6,539 nucleotides of DNA from NCBI GenBank assembly GCA_905480065.1, contig CAJQOV010000074.1, positions 1 to 6,539 of the forward strand. Reading direction: 5' to 3'. The position numbers were made by a program, and so were the translations under genes. Origin of the DNA: an uncultured Gammaproteobacteria bacterium (lineage in GTDB: Bacteria > Pseudomonadota > Gammaproteobacteria > UBA9214). The notes beneath the pieces were generated by a model. That model had not been told where the DNA came from, did not search any database, and worked only from the letters and a program-made list of their open reading frames with translations. This document shows positions 1 through 6,539 of the stretch, piece by piece (position 1 is the first letter of the stretch; the number at the start of each line of letters is the position of its first letter).

Positions 1-1
1 G

Positions 2-709
2 CAGGCGGCATACGACAACGACGTTGGCCATTTTCTGTGCGTGTCGGTCAACCTGGAGGATTTCCCGGCGATGCTGAAAATTGCCGAGCGCTACGACGCC
101 GTCACGGCCTCGGTTGGCCTGCATCCGAACGAGCGCGACGGCCATGATCCTGGCATCGAGGAGCTGGTTGAGCTGGCGCAACATCCGAAGATCGTCGCTA
201 TCGGCGAGACCGGGCTGGATTATTTTCGCAGCGAGGGTGACCTGGACTGGCAGCGCGACCGGTTCCGTCGCCACATCGTGGCGGCCAGGCAGGCTGGCAA
301 GCCACTGATCGTTCATTCACGCGATGCCAGGGAAGATACCATTGCAATACTGGCAGCAGAGGGTGCCAGCGAGGTCGGTGGCGTGATGCACTGTTTTACC
401 GGTGACTGGCACATGGCGCAGCAGGCTATCGATCTCAATTTCCATATCTCGTTTTCCGGGATTGTTACCTTCCGCAGTGCTGTCGAGCTGCAGGACGTTG
501 CGCGACGCATGCCGCTGGAGCGCATGCTGGTGGAAACCGACTGTCCGTACCTCGCGCCGGTGCCGCATCGTGGCAAACCCAACCAGCCGGCATATGTGCG
601 CCACACGGCAGAATTCATTGCCGAATTGCGGGGTGACAGTTACGACAACCTTGCCCGTGCCACTACTGCAAATTTCACACGCCTGTTCAGACCTGCGGTA
701 TTGATGTGA
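2..709 (+). CDS. ycfH: TatD-family metal-dependent hydrolase, YcfH type (5' partial)
   Basis: This is a TIM-barrel, metal-dependent hydrolase of the TatD family, a group with reported DNase activity; the physiological substrate of YcfH itself is not well defined. The open frame runs from the window edge (first full codon at 2), so 235 residues are visible and roughly 25 N-terminal residues are missing, including the HxH metal motif expected there. Numbering from codon 2, I see the metal-site Glu in GETGLDY (about E69), His in VHSRDA (about H105), His in HCFTG (about H130) and Asp in ETDCPYLAP (about D180). The SFSGIVTFR and APVPHRGKPNQPA segments match E. coli YcfH as I remember it, better than TatD itself. 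The GTG at 41 is an internal valine, not a start, because homology continues upstream of it (HFLCVSVNLEDF). In many gammaproteobacteria this gene ends a tmk-holB-pilZ cluster; whether that holds here lies outside the window. Confidence 0.95.
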   Translation, partial: QAAYDNDVGHFLCVSVNLEDFPAMLKIAERYDAVTASVGLHPNERDGHDPGIEELVELAQHPKIVAIGETGLDYFRSEGDLDWQRDRFRRHIVAARQAGKPLIVHSRDAREDTIAILAAEGASEVGGVMHCFTGDWHMAQQAIDLNFHISFSGIVTFRSAVELQDVARRMPLERMLVETDCPYLAPVPHRGKPNQPAYVRHTAEFIAELRGDSYDNLARATTANFTRLFRPAVLM

Positions 710-749
710 AGCGACCGCAGACACGTGGCCAGCCGGATGACTGCCTGAC

Positions 750-1010
750 ATGAAAAAGCACAAGCATGAAGCGGAGCTGGTAAAGGAGGCGATCCGTGCC
801 GGCGTTGAGTACGGGGAAAAGCGCGGCGTGGTCGAGTTCGAAGCAACCGATTCTCAGCACGACAAGATCGAGTATATCTATCGCCTGCTGGTACATGACA
901 AGGTGATCGCGCCGATGCCGGAGGAGCAGGTGTCGCAGCAATCCATGCGCCACCGGCTGGCGATGTGGGTTGCACGGCAATTGCCGAAGGACCACCCGTT
1001 ACTGAAATGA
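750..1010 (+). CDS. small conserved protein of unknown function, DUF5062-like
   Basis: This gene encodes 86 residues, with ATG at 750 and TGA at 1008-1010. The protein is hydrophilic and strongly charged, starting with a Lys/His-rich stretch (MKKHKHEAELVKEA) followed by probable helices. The segment KIEYIYRLLVHDKVIAP (about 46-62) and the C-terminal part MRHRLAMWVARQL (about 69-81) resemble the DUF5062 family of marine gammaproteobacteria as I recall it; this is memory, not a search. There is no signal peptide, membrane segment, metal motif or obvious catalytic motif, so a small cytoplasmic, possibly protein-binding, role is only a guess. It lies 40 bases after the hydrolase gene on the same strand and may be co-transcribed with it. 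The ribosome binding site is weak (GGATGA at 735-740, 9 bases before the ATG). Family-like sequence begins right at this methionine, which supports the start. Overlapping opposite-strand frames show no family resemblance. Confidence 0.82.
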   Translation: MKKHKHEAELVKEAIRAGVEYGEKRGVVEFEATDSQHDKIEYIYRLLVHDKVIAPMPEEQVSQQSMRHRLAMWVARQLPKDHPLLK

Positions 1011-1029
1011 GCGGCCCCGGAACCGCTCA
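1008..1029. terminator. inverted repeat between convergent genes, possible weak bidirectional terminator
   Basis: The arms TGAGCGG (1008-1014) and CCGCTCA (1023-1029) pair perfectly over 7 bp, with an 8-base loop CCCCGGAA. The outer three bases of each arm are the TGA stop codons of the two converging genes. The position suits a shared terminator, but the + strand has no T-run after the stem and the - strand has only TTT. Intrinsic termination is therefore uncertain. Confidence 0.35.
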
Positions 1030-1410
1030 GGGTAATGGACGCGGCTTTCTGTCCGCGCCCACCGCGACGTAGGTCAGGTCGGCCTGTGTCACCAGGAGCG
1101 TCTCATGCCCTTTGCGCAGGCGTTCGGCGTAGGCCTTGACGTTTACCGTGATCGATGTACGGCCCAGGCGGGTGATCTCGGCGTAGCAACTGATGATGTC
1201 GCCGACGAATACCGGTTGCCTGAACTCGAAGGAATTGACCGCCACGGTCACCACGCGCCCTTCGGCACGGCGGCTCGCCACGATGCTGCCGGCGATATCC
1301 ACCTGTGACATCAGCCAGCCACCAAAGATATCACCGGCGGCGTTGGCATCAGCCGGCATGGCCATCACGCAGATAGCGGGCATGCCTGTTGCCGGGGCCC
1401 GGTTGCCCAT
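1027..1410 (-). CDS. yciA: acyl-CoA thioesterase, YciA-type hotdog fold
   Basis: This gene encodes 127 residues, close to the 132 of E. coli YciA. YciA-type enzymes are cytoplasmic hotdog-fold thioesterases that split a broad range of acyl-CoAs into free acid and CoA. The signature AMPADANAAGDIFGGWLMSQ at about 17-36 is nearly the YciA motif (N23, G26, D27), followed by D38, which I take to be the catalytic acid of the family. Further matches are GRVVTVAV, RQPVFVGDIISCYAEI, GRTSITVNV and the C-terminal TYVAVGADRKPRPLP. The ATG at 1408-1410 comes 4 bases after the stop of the acyl-CoA synthetase gene, so it is probably translated by coupling; the upstream ribosome site is poor (CGGGG about 10 bases away). 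The next methionine (residue 10) would leave an unusually short N-terminus. It is the last gene of the fatty-acid operon. In context it may recover CoA or limit acyl-CoA build-up; that role is inferred. Confidence 0.93.
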   Translation of the reverse strand: MGNRAPATGMPAICVMAMPADANAAGDIFGGWLMSQVDIAGSIVASRRAEGRVVTVAVNSFEFRQPVFVGDIISCYAEITRLGRTSITVNVKAYAERLRKGHETLLVTQADLTYVAVGADRKPRPLP

Positions 1411-1414
1411 GTTC

Positions 1415-3223
1415 TCAATGCCCCGCGTACATCTGCTCGATGCTGTCGGCGAATTCTTCCAGGATACGCCGGCGCTTCAGTTTCATGGTCGGCGTGATCA
1501 TGCCGTTGTCGATAGACCAGGTGTTGAGTGAGCAGGTGACAGCGTAGATCCTGGCATAACCCGGGAATGTGGCCAACAGGCGCTGCAACTTGTCCTTGAC
1601 GTGGTCGCAGAGCGCCGCGCTGCGCAGCGCGGCAGGGTCACTGGCATCGAGTCCAAGTTTTCTGGCTGTCAGTTTCCACTGTTCCGCCTCCAGCACGATT
1701 ACTGCAGACAGGTACGGACGGTTGTCACCGATGATCATGACCTGCTCGAACAGCGGGTCGAGTGCGATAGCCATTTCCAGTTCGGCAGGCGGGACTTTCT
1801 CGCCATTGGCCAGCACGATGATCTCCTTCAGTCGCCCGGTGATGTATACATGATTGTTCTGGATACTGGCCTTGTCGCCGGTGTGCAGCCAGCCATCAGC
1901 ATCGATTATCTGTCGGGTTGCTTCCTGGTTACCCCAGTAGCCCAGCATGATGCTCGGGCCACGTGCCAGCAATTCCTCGTTAGTGCCGATCTTCAGCTCC
2001 AGGCCGCGCAGTGCTACGCCGACACTGGCCGGGTCGTTGTCCTCAACCGGATTGGCAGTGAGGATCGGGCTGGTCTCGGTGAGACCATAGCCCTGGACCA
2101 GGTTCAGACCCAGCCCGATGAACACCCGTGCGACGGGGGTCGAGAGTGGTGCGCCGCCGGAAGCCGCCATGTGCATGCGCCCGCCCAGCTTCGCCATGAT
2201 CTTGCGCGCCACCAGCCGGTTCAGCAGCGGCCAGAGCAGCAAGGACACGTGCCAGCCGGCACGGCCCTGGCGGTATTCGAAACGCTTCCAGCCAACGTCG
2301 ACCGCGCTATTGAACAGCCACGTGGCGAGCGGTGATTTTTCCGCCAGCCCGGCCTGGATCTTGTTGTAGACGCGTTCATAGATACGCGGTACCGAGATCA
2401 TCAGCGTGGGGCGCACGGTTTGCAGGTCCTCGCCCAGTTCGGGGATCGAGCGTGCGTAGGCGACCGTCGCCCCGACCATCATGGGAATGTAGTATCCCAC
2501 GGTACGTTCGAAGGTGTGGGAAAGTGGCAGGAATGACAACAGCAGGTCGTCGGGATACATCTGTACGATATCCAGGGCCCGGTCGCAGTTGAACAGGATG
2601 TTCCAGTGGCTGAGCATTACGCCTTTGGCTTTGCCGGTGGTGCCGGAGGTGTAGACGATAGTCGCGAGTTCATTCGAGTCGCCTTCATCACAGTGCAGTT
2701 CGCCGCCGCTATGTCCGCGCAGCCAGGTGTCGATCTGACACACGCGCTGCTCGCCAGCCGGGACCTGCACCGGTTCCAGCGTCAGGATGCGCTCAAGGCC
2801 GCCCAGTTCGTCGAGCACGGTGCGTATGCCGGCCCATTGCTGTTCGCCGAGCAGCAGTAACAGTTTGCAGCCTGCATTGTGGAGGATGTAGGCGATGTTG
2901 TCCGGGCGATCATCGGTATACAGGGGTACCACCACCAGTCCGCAGCCGAGCGCGGCCTGGTCGAAAGTGACCCATTCGCGGCAGTTGCGCAGCAGGATCG
3001 CGACCCGGTCACCAGGCTGGAAATTTTCCTCCGCCAGTGCAGACTGCCAGCGCGCAACGTCCTTGCCCATGTCGGCCCAGCTGTAGTTGTGCCACTGCTG
3101 GTCGGCAGGGTTGTACTGCCGGTAGGCAATCGCGTCCGGCGTGGCCTTGACGCGTTCACGGAACAGGCCGGCCAGCGTTTTTGCTGTTTCGGCGGGTATC
3201 CTGCTGTTGTCTTTATCCTGCAT
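1415..3223 (-). CDS. long-chain fatty acid-CoA ligase (AMP-binding, COG1022/FadD15-like)
   Basis: This is an ATP-dependent acyl-CoA synthetase of the ANL superfamily that activates fatty acids through an acyl-adenylate and then forms acyl-CoA. With the start chosen here it has 602 residues, usual for the long COG1022 type. Motifs in order: the phosphate loop TSGTTGKAKG (192-201), LSFLPLSHTFER (about 229-240), QGYGLTET (377-384), GWLHTGD (444-450, the adenylate-binding Asp), GRLKE (463-467, the hinge region) and TPTMKLKRR near the C-terminus, where K581 is the likely adenylation lysine. No signal peptide is seen. The frame stays open upstream to an ATG at 3302-3304, but those 27 codons would overlap the end of the FadJ-type gene, encode an Arg-rich non-family stretch and lack the good AGGGGG site that lies 6 bases before 3223. 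I therefore prefer the internal ATG. The gene follows fadJ by 37 bases and precedes the thioesterase by 4. Chain-length specificity cannot be read from sequence. Confidence 0.95.
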   Translation of the reverse strand: MQDKDNSRIPAETAKTLAGLFRERVKATPDAIAYRQYNPADQQWHNYSWADMGKDVARWQSALAEENFQPGDRVAILLRNCREWVTFDQAALGCGLVVVPLYTDDRPDNIAYILHNAGCKLLLLLGEQQWAGIRTVLDELGGLERILTLEPVQVPAGEQRVCQIDTWLRGHSGGELHCDEGDSNELATIVYTSGTTGKAKGVMLSHWNILFNCDRALDIVQMYPDDLLLSFLPLSHTFERTVGYYIPMMVGATVAYARSIPELGEDLQTVRPTLMISVPRIYERVYNKIQAGLAEKSPLATWLFNSAVDVGWKRFEYRQGRAGWHVSLLLWPLLNRLVARKIMAKLGGRMHMAASGGAPLSTPVARVFIGLGLNLVQGYGLTETSPILTANPVEDNDPASVGVALRGLELKIGTNEELLARGPSIMLGYWGNQEATRQIIDADGWLHTGDKASIQNNHVYITGRLKEIIVLANGEKVPPAELEMAIALDPLFEQVMIIGDNRPYLSAVIVLEAEQWKLTARKLGLDASDPAALRSAALCDHVKDKLQRLLATFPGYARIYAVTCSLNTWSIDNGMITPTMKLKRRRILEEFADSIEQMYAGH

Positions 3224-3229
3224 GTGCTT

Positions 3230-3235
3230 CCCCCT
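3230..3235 (-). promoter_or_regulatory. ribosome binding site of the acyl-CoA ligase gene
   Basis: AGGGGG on the - strand lies 6 bases before the ATG at 3223. It supports this start over the in-frame upstream ATG at 3304, which would overlap the preceding gene. Confidence 0.7.
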
Positions 3236-3260
3236 GCAAGCGCTATGTGCGGAACGATGT

Positions 3261-5282
3261 CTACGAAAAATCCTGCCAGCCGGGGTCCGGTGCAAACCGG
3301 TCACCGCGCAGCTTTTGCAATTCGGCCAGTTGTTTCAGCAAGGCCTGCTTGCCGATTGCGTGAATGTGGTTGACCGGGCCACCGCGAAATGGTGCAAAGC
3401 CGGTAGCGAAGATCATGCCGGCGTCGAGCAGGTCCGGCCCGGATACCACGCGTTCGCGCAGGCAGCCGACCGCTTCATTCAACAGCCGCAACACCAGCCG
3501 GTTGGTGATTTCCTCCATGTTCCAGTTGCTGCCGGAAGGACTCGGCTTGACGGGTTTGCCTTTCTTCCATTGATAATAACCACGCCCGGTTTTGCGGCCC
3601 AGGTTGCCGGCACTGACGCGTTGTTCGAGACTGGCCGGGATCTGCGCCTGGAAGTGACTGGCCAGTACCCGGGCCACGTGCAGGCATATATCAAGGCCAA
3701 CCGTATCGGCAAGTTCCACCGGCCCCATCGGCATACCGAACTTCGTGGCGGCCTGGTCGATCAGGATTGCCGGCACGCCTTCCGCTTCCAGTATCACGGC
3801 CTCCATCAGGTAAGGCATCAGGATGCGATTGACCAGGAAGCCAGGGGTGCTGGTTACCGGTAGTGGCAGCCGGTCAATCTGGCGCGTGAAGGTCATGGCG
3901 TGAGTGCTGACCTCGGGTGCGGTGGCCTGTCCATGGACGATTTCGACCAGCAGCATTTTTGCCACCGGGTTGAAAAAGTGCAGGCCAACCAATCGCTCCG
4001 GCCGTGCCAGCGCGGGCGTCAGTTCTTCCAGCGGGATACTCGAGGTATTGGTGGCGAGGATGGCATCCGCCTTCATGCGCGGCTCAATGTCCATGTATAA
4101 AGAACGCTTTACCTCTACATCCTCGAAAATCGCTTCAATGATGATATCGGCCCGCGCCACGCCATTGCCGCGGTGATCCGGGAGCAGGCGATCCATGGCC
4201 TCGCGAACCTTGACCGGTTGTTTCAGCTTTTTCTTGAACAGCGTGTGTGCACGCGCCAGTGCCGGTGCAATGCGTGCCGGTGCCTGGTCCTGCAGGGTGA
4301 CGCGGAAACCGCGCAGCGCACACCAGGCGGCAATGTCACCGCCCATGGTGCCGGCGCCAATCACATGGACATATTTCGGTTGGTACTGCTTGTCCTTGCC
4401 GAGCGATTTCAGCTGCTCCTGCAGGAAAAATACGCGTACCAGGTTCTTTGCCGTGAGTCCGCTGACCAGCCGCGCCAGCGATTGCACCTCGGCCGCGAGC
4501 ATGGCGCTCTTGTCGGTTGCGTGTTTGCGCCAGATGTCGATCATGGCGAATGGCGCCGGGTAGTGCAGGGGTGAGGCACGCCTGGCCACCTGCTTGCGCA
4601 GTATGCGGGCAAGCAGCGGCCGGACCAGGGGGTGATTGGTGAGGCGCTCGAGAGTGCTGGCCCGGTGCACCGGTGGTGTTTCCAGAATCATCTTGCGGGC
4701 GGCGGCAGCCAGGTGTCGTTCGGGCACTACCATATCGACAAAGCCCATGCGCTTGCCGGTGCGGCCATCGACTGTGCGTCCGCTCAGGATCAGGTCCATG
4801 GCCTTGGGTGCACCGATCAGCGGCACCAGTCGTGCGCTGCCGCCCCAGCCGGGATGTATGCCGAGACGGACCTCGGGCAGACCGAGACGGGTGCCGGGGT
4901 CGTCGCGCGTGACGCGATAGCGGCACGCCAGCGCCAGCTCCAGGCCGCCGCCAAGGCAGAAGCCATGGATCATTGCCACGCTAGGGAAGGGCAAGGCCTC
5001 CAGCCGGTTGAATGCCTGCTGGCCGGTTTGCAGTAATGCCATCGCCTCCTGTTCGGTGCTGATCCTGGTGAACGATTCGATGTCTGCCCCGGCAATGAAG
5101 CCGTTGGACTTGGCCGAGCAGATGATCAGTCCCCGCGGTTGTTGCTGTTGCAGGGCAGCAAGGTGCTGTTCGAATTCCGCGAACACGTCGAGGCTCAGCA
5201 CATTGGTACCAGTGCCGGCCTTGTCGAAGGTCAGCCAGGCAATATTGTCGTGGTCGGTTTCGAGGCGGAAGTGCTTGTCCAT
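3261..5282 (-). CDS. fadJ: FadJ-type multifunctional enoyl-CoA hydratase / 3-hydroxyacyl-CoA dehydrogenase
   Basis: This is the alpha subunit of a fatty-acid oxidation complex, catalysing hydration of 2-enoyl-CoA and NAD-dependent oxidation of L-3-hydroxyacyl-CoA. It has 673 residues, slightly shorter than E. coli FadJ (714) or FadB (729). The N-terminal crotonase domain (about 1-240) has the oxyanion region FIAGADIESF and both catalytic glutamates, E115 in CLGGGLE and E137 in LGLPE. The spacing of 22 residues with DDPGTRLGLPE between them is FadJ-like; FadB has 20. The dehydrogenase part starts at about 303 with the NAD loop GAGTMGG (309-315), continues with ATNTSSIP, then LHFFNPVAKMLLVE with catalytic H435 and E447, TPGFLVNR, and a C-terminal domain with GFAPFRGGP. 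The open frame extends 56 codons upstream inside the thiolase gene, but ATG 5282 is preferred: it lies 1 base after the thiolase stop, with GAAAGGG 6 bases upstream, and starts the family sequence. It should form a complex with the thiolase. Isomerase or epimerase side activity cannot be judged. Confidence 0.96.
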   Translation of the reverse strand: MDKHFRLETDHDNIAWLTFDKAGTGTNVLSLDVFAEFEQHLAALQQQQPRGLIICSAKSNGFIAGADIESFTRISTEQEAMALLQTGQQAFNRLEALPFPSVAMIHGFCLGGGLELALACRYRVTRDDPGTRLGLPEVRLGIHPGWGGSARLVPLIGAPKAMDLILSGRTVDGRTGKRMGFVDMVVPERHLAAAARKMILETPPVHRASTLERLTNHPLVRPLLARILRKQVARRASPLHYPAPFAMIDIWRKHATDKSAMLAAEVQSLARLVSGLTAKNLVRVFFLQEQLKSLGKDKQYQPKYVHVIGAGTMGGDIAAWCALRGFRVTLQDQAPARIAPALARAHTLFKKKLKQPVKVREAMDRLLPDHRGNGVARADIIIEAIFEDVEVKRSLYMDIEPRMKADAILATNTSSIPLEELTPALARPERLVGLHFFNPVAKMLLVEIVHGQATAPEVSTHAMTFTRQIDRLPLPVTSTPGFLVNRILMPYLMEAVILEAEGVPAILIDQAATKFGMPMGPVELADTVGLDICLHVARVLASHFQAQIPASLEQRVSAGNLGRKTGRGYYQWKKGKPVKPSPSGSNWNMEEITNRLVLRLLNEAVGCLRERVVSGPDLLDAGMIFATGFAPFRGGPVNHIHAIGKQALLKQLAELQKLRGDRFAPDPGWQDFS

Positions 5283-5283
5283 A

Positions 5284-6539
5284 TCAGACCCTTTCAATGA
5301 GCAGGGCGCCGCCCTGGCCGCCGCCGATACAAATGCTGCACATGCCGCGTTTTGCCTGCGTACGTTCCAGCACCTTGAGCATGTGCAACACGATGCGCGT
5401 GCCGCTGGTGCCGACCGGATGTCCGACCGCGACGGCGCCACCATCGACATTCAGGTGTTCAGCGTCGATCGCAGTGAACGGCGTGTCTCGGCCCAGTTCG
5501 TCGCGACAGAAACCCGCGTCCTGCCAGGCAGCCAGGCAGGCCAGCACCTGTGCGGCAAAAGCCTCGTTGATCTCGTAGTAATCGATAGCCGCGCTATCGA
5601 GTCCGTGACGTTGCATGATCGGCGCCATGGCGTAGACGGGGCCAAGGCCCATTTGTGCCGGGTCGAGGCCCGACCAATGACTGTCAACCAGCTGTCCCAG
5701 CACGGTCAGGTTATGGCGCGACACCATGTCTTCCGATGCCAGCAGCACCCAGGCCGCCCCATCGGTAATTTGCGCGCTGTTGCCGGCGGTCACGTTGCCA
5801 ATCGGCTTGTCGAATACCGGCCGCAGCTTGGCGAGCTTTTCCATGCTGGAGTCGGGGCGCACGCCGTCGTCGAAGTCGTACACATTGCCCTTGCTGTCGT
5901 ACAGCGGTTCAATTTCATCGAGCTTGCCGGCCTTGTGTGACGCATGGAGTCGAACATGGCTGTGCATGGCAAAGTGGTCCATCTGCTCACGCGTTATGCC
6001 GAAACGGTGGGCGAGGATTTCGGCGGTCTGTCCCATCGAGAGCCCCACCACCGGATCGGTGAGTCCACGCAACAGCGCGATGACCGGTTTGAAGTGACCG
6101 GGTCGCAACGAACCAAGCAGTTTCAGTTTTGCACCGGCAGTTCGCGCAGCAGCCATGCCTGCGAGCCAGTTGACCATGGTGTCGTTGAACAGCACGGGTG
6201 CATGGCTCATGGATTCGGTGCCGCCGGCCAGTACCAGGCTGGAACGTCCTGCCGCGATGTTTTGCGCGGCCGCATCGATGGATTGCAGACCGGAGGCGCA
6301 GTTGCGCTGCACGGTCCAGCCCGGTACCCGGTCGCCGCAGCCCATGCGCAGTGCGACGACGCGGCCGATGTTGGCCTCATCCGGACTCGGCATCATGCAT
6401 CCGAGTATGACCTCATCGAGTGCTTCAGGTGAGAATGGCTGGCGGGCCAGCAGGGCCTGTCCCGCGGCCACTGCCAGGTCCGATGCAGCGAAGGGACCGG
6501 GTTTGCCGCGCGCCTTCAGAAAGGGTGTGCGGCTGCCAT
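5284..6539 (-). CDS. fadI: acetyl-CoA C-acyltransferase (FadI-type thiolase), 5' partial
   Basis: This is a thiolase of the fatty-acid oxidation complex, cleaving 3-oxoacyl-CoA with CoA to acetyl-CoA and a shortened acyl-CoA. The frame stays open to the window edge: 417 residues are visible, starting GSRTPFLKARGKPGPFAA, the usual thiolase N-terminus, so only about 10 residues are missing. The GTG at 6469-6471 is an internal valine, not the start. Counting from that first Gly, the nucleophilic Cys is C80 in QRNCASGL, followed by NEAF (N324), VGHPVGTSG with H373, and C403 in CIGGGQGG, so the catalytic set is complete. The length and the middle loop around LRPGHFKP...GLSMGQTAE recall FadI and the mitochondrial beta subunit, while the C-terminal CIGGGQGG looks more like acetyl-CoA acetyltransferases (AtoB). 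Pairing with fadJ downstream, separated by 1 base, supports a role in beta-oxidation. The symbol is by type and context. The operon promoter must lie outside the window or further upstream. Confidence 0.93.
   Translation of the reverse strand, partial: GSRTPFLKARGKPGPFAASDLAVAAGQALLARQPFSPEALDEVILGCMMPSPDEANIGRVVALRMGCGDRVPGWTVQRNCASGLQSIDAAAQNIAAGRSSLVLAGGTESMSHAPVLFNDTMVNWLAGMAAARTAGAKLKLLGSLRPGHFKPVIALLRGLTDPVVGLSMGQTAEILAHRFGITREQMDHFAMHSHVRLHASHKAGKLDEIEPLYDSKGNVYDFDDGVRPDSSMEKLAKLRPVFDKPIGNVTAGNSAQITDGAAWVLLASEDMVSRHNLTVLGQLVDSHWSGLDPAQMGLGPVYAMAPIMQRHGLDSAAIDYYEINEAFAAQVLACLAAWQDAGFCRDELGRDTPFTAIDAEHLNVDGGAVAVGHPVGTSGTRIVLHMLKVLERTQAKRGMCSICIGGGQGGALLIERV
5289..5295 (-). promoter_or_regulatory. 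ribosome binding site of fadJ, inside the end of fadI
   Basis: GAAAGGG on the - strand lies 6 bases before ATG 5282 and within the last codons of the thiolase gene. It sets the fadJ start at 5282 and points to translational coupling across the TGA-T-ATG junction. Confidence 0.7.

Noticed and set aside
41..43. GTG as the start of the TatD-family protein
   Set aside because: Family sequence continues upstream to the window edge, and starting here would lose part of the first barrel strands and the metal-binding HxH.
710..749. Promoter between the YcfH-type gene and the small gene
   Set aside because: In 40 bases I see no convincing -35/-10 pair; read-through from upstream is simpler.
317..763. 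148-codon - strand open frame opposite the YcfH-type gene
   Set aside because: It is antisense to a conserved TIM-barrel gene and has no recognisable motif.
1601..2335. 244-codon open frame on the + strand within the ligase gene
   Set aside because: It is a shadow of the acyl-CoA ligase; the product is low in recognisable motifs and there is no plausible start context.
3141..3863. 240-codon + strand open frame over the ligase start and fadJ end
   Set aside because: It is antisense to conserved parts of both genes and has no family resemblance.
4336..4926. 196-codon open frame on the - strand in another phase inside fadJ
   Set aside because: The product is rich in Arg, Pro and His, typical of an out-of-phase reading of a GC-rich gene. 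The fadJ frame here carries the hydratase and NAD-binding motifs.
5008..5940. 310-codon open frame on the + strand across the thiolase/fadJ junction
   Set aside because: It is antisense to two well-supported genes with intact catalytic motifs. Its translation shows no recognisable domain, and long antisense frames are common in GC-rich DNA.
6469..6471. GTG as the start of the thiolase
   Set aside because: The upstream codons encode the standard thiolase N-terminus GSRTPF, so the gene is open at the window edge.

Overview
The window looks like ordinary chromosomal DNA from a GC-rich gammaproteobacterium. The TatD-type protein is very close to enterobacterial YcfH, the small thioesterase to YciA, and the paired thiolase and multifunctional protein to the FadI/FadJ type. 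Coding density is almost complete, the largest gap being 40 bases, and I see no mobile element, RNA gene, CRISPR array or prophage signal. This assignment rests on remembered family sequences, not on a search.

Left part, + strand (1-1010): the 3' part of a YcfH/TatD-family metal-dependent hydrolase gene, entering from outside the window, is followed after 40 bases by a small gene for an 86-residue protein of unknown function that resembles DUF5062.

Right part, - strand (1027-6539): a fatty-acid operon read from right to left. It holds a FadI-type thiolase (its first codons lie beyond the window), a FadJ-type enoyl-CoA hydratase/3-hydroxyacyl-CoA dehydrogenase, a long-chain acyl-CoA synthetase of the COG1022 type, and a YciA-type acyl-CoA thioesterase. 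The junctions are 1, 37 and 4 bases, so all four are probably on one transcript whose promoter lies to the right of the window. The synthetase would activate fatty acids to acyl-CoA, FadJ would hydrate and oxidise the enoyl-CoA, FadI would release acetyl-CoA, and the thioesterase could free CoA from stalled or excess acyl-CoA. No acyl-CoA dehydrogenase, the first oxidative step of the cycle, is present here.

The two blocks converge at 1010/1027. A 7-bp inverted repeat there has the TGA stop codon of each gene at the outer end of its arms. I did not find a convincing new biological system. The points most worth checking are the uncharacterised small protein, the thioesterase at the end of a beta-oxidation operon, and the shared stop-codon hairpin.
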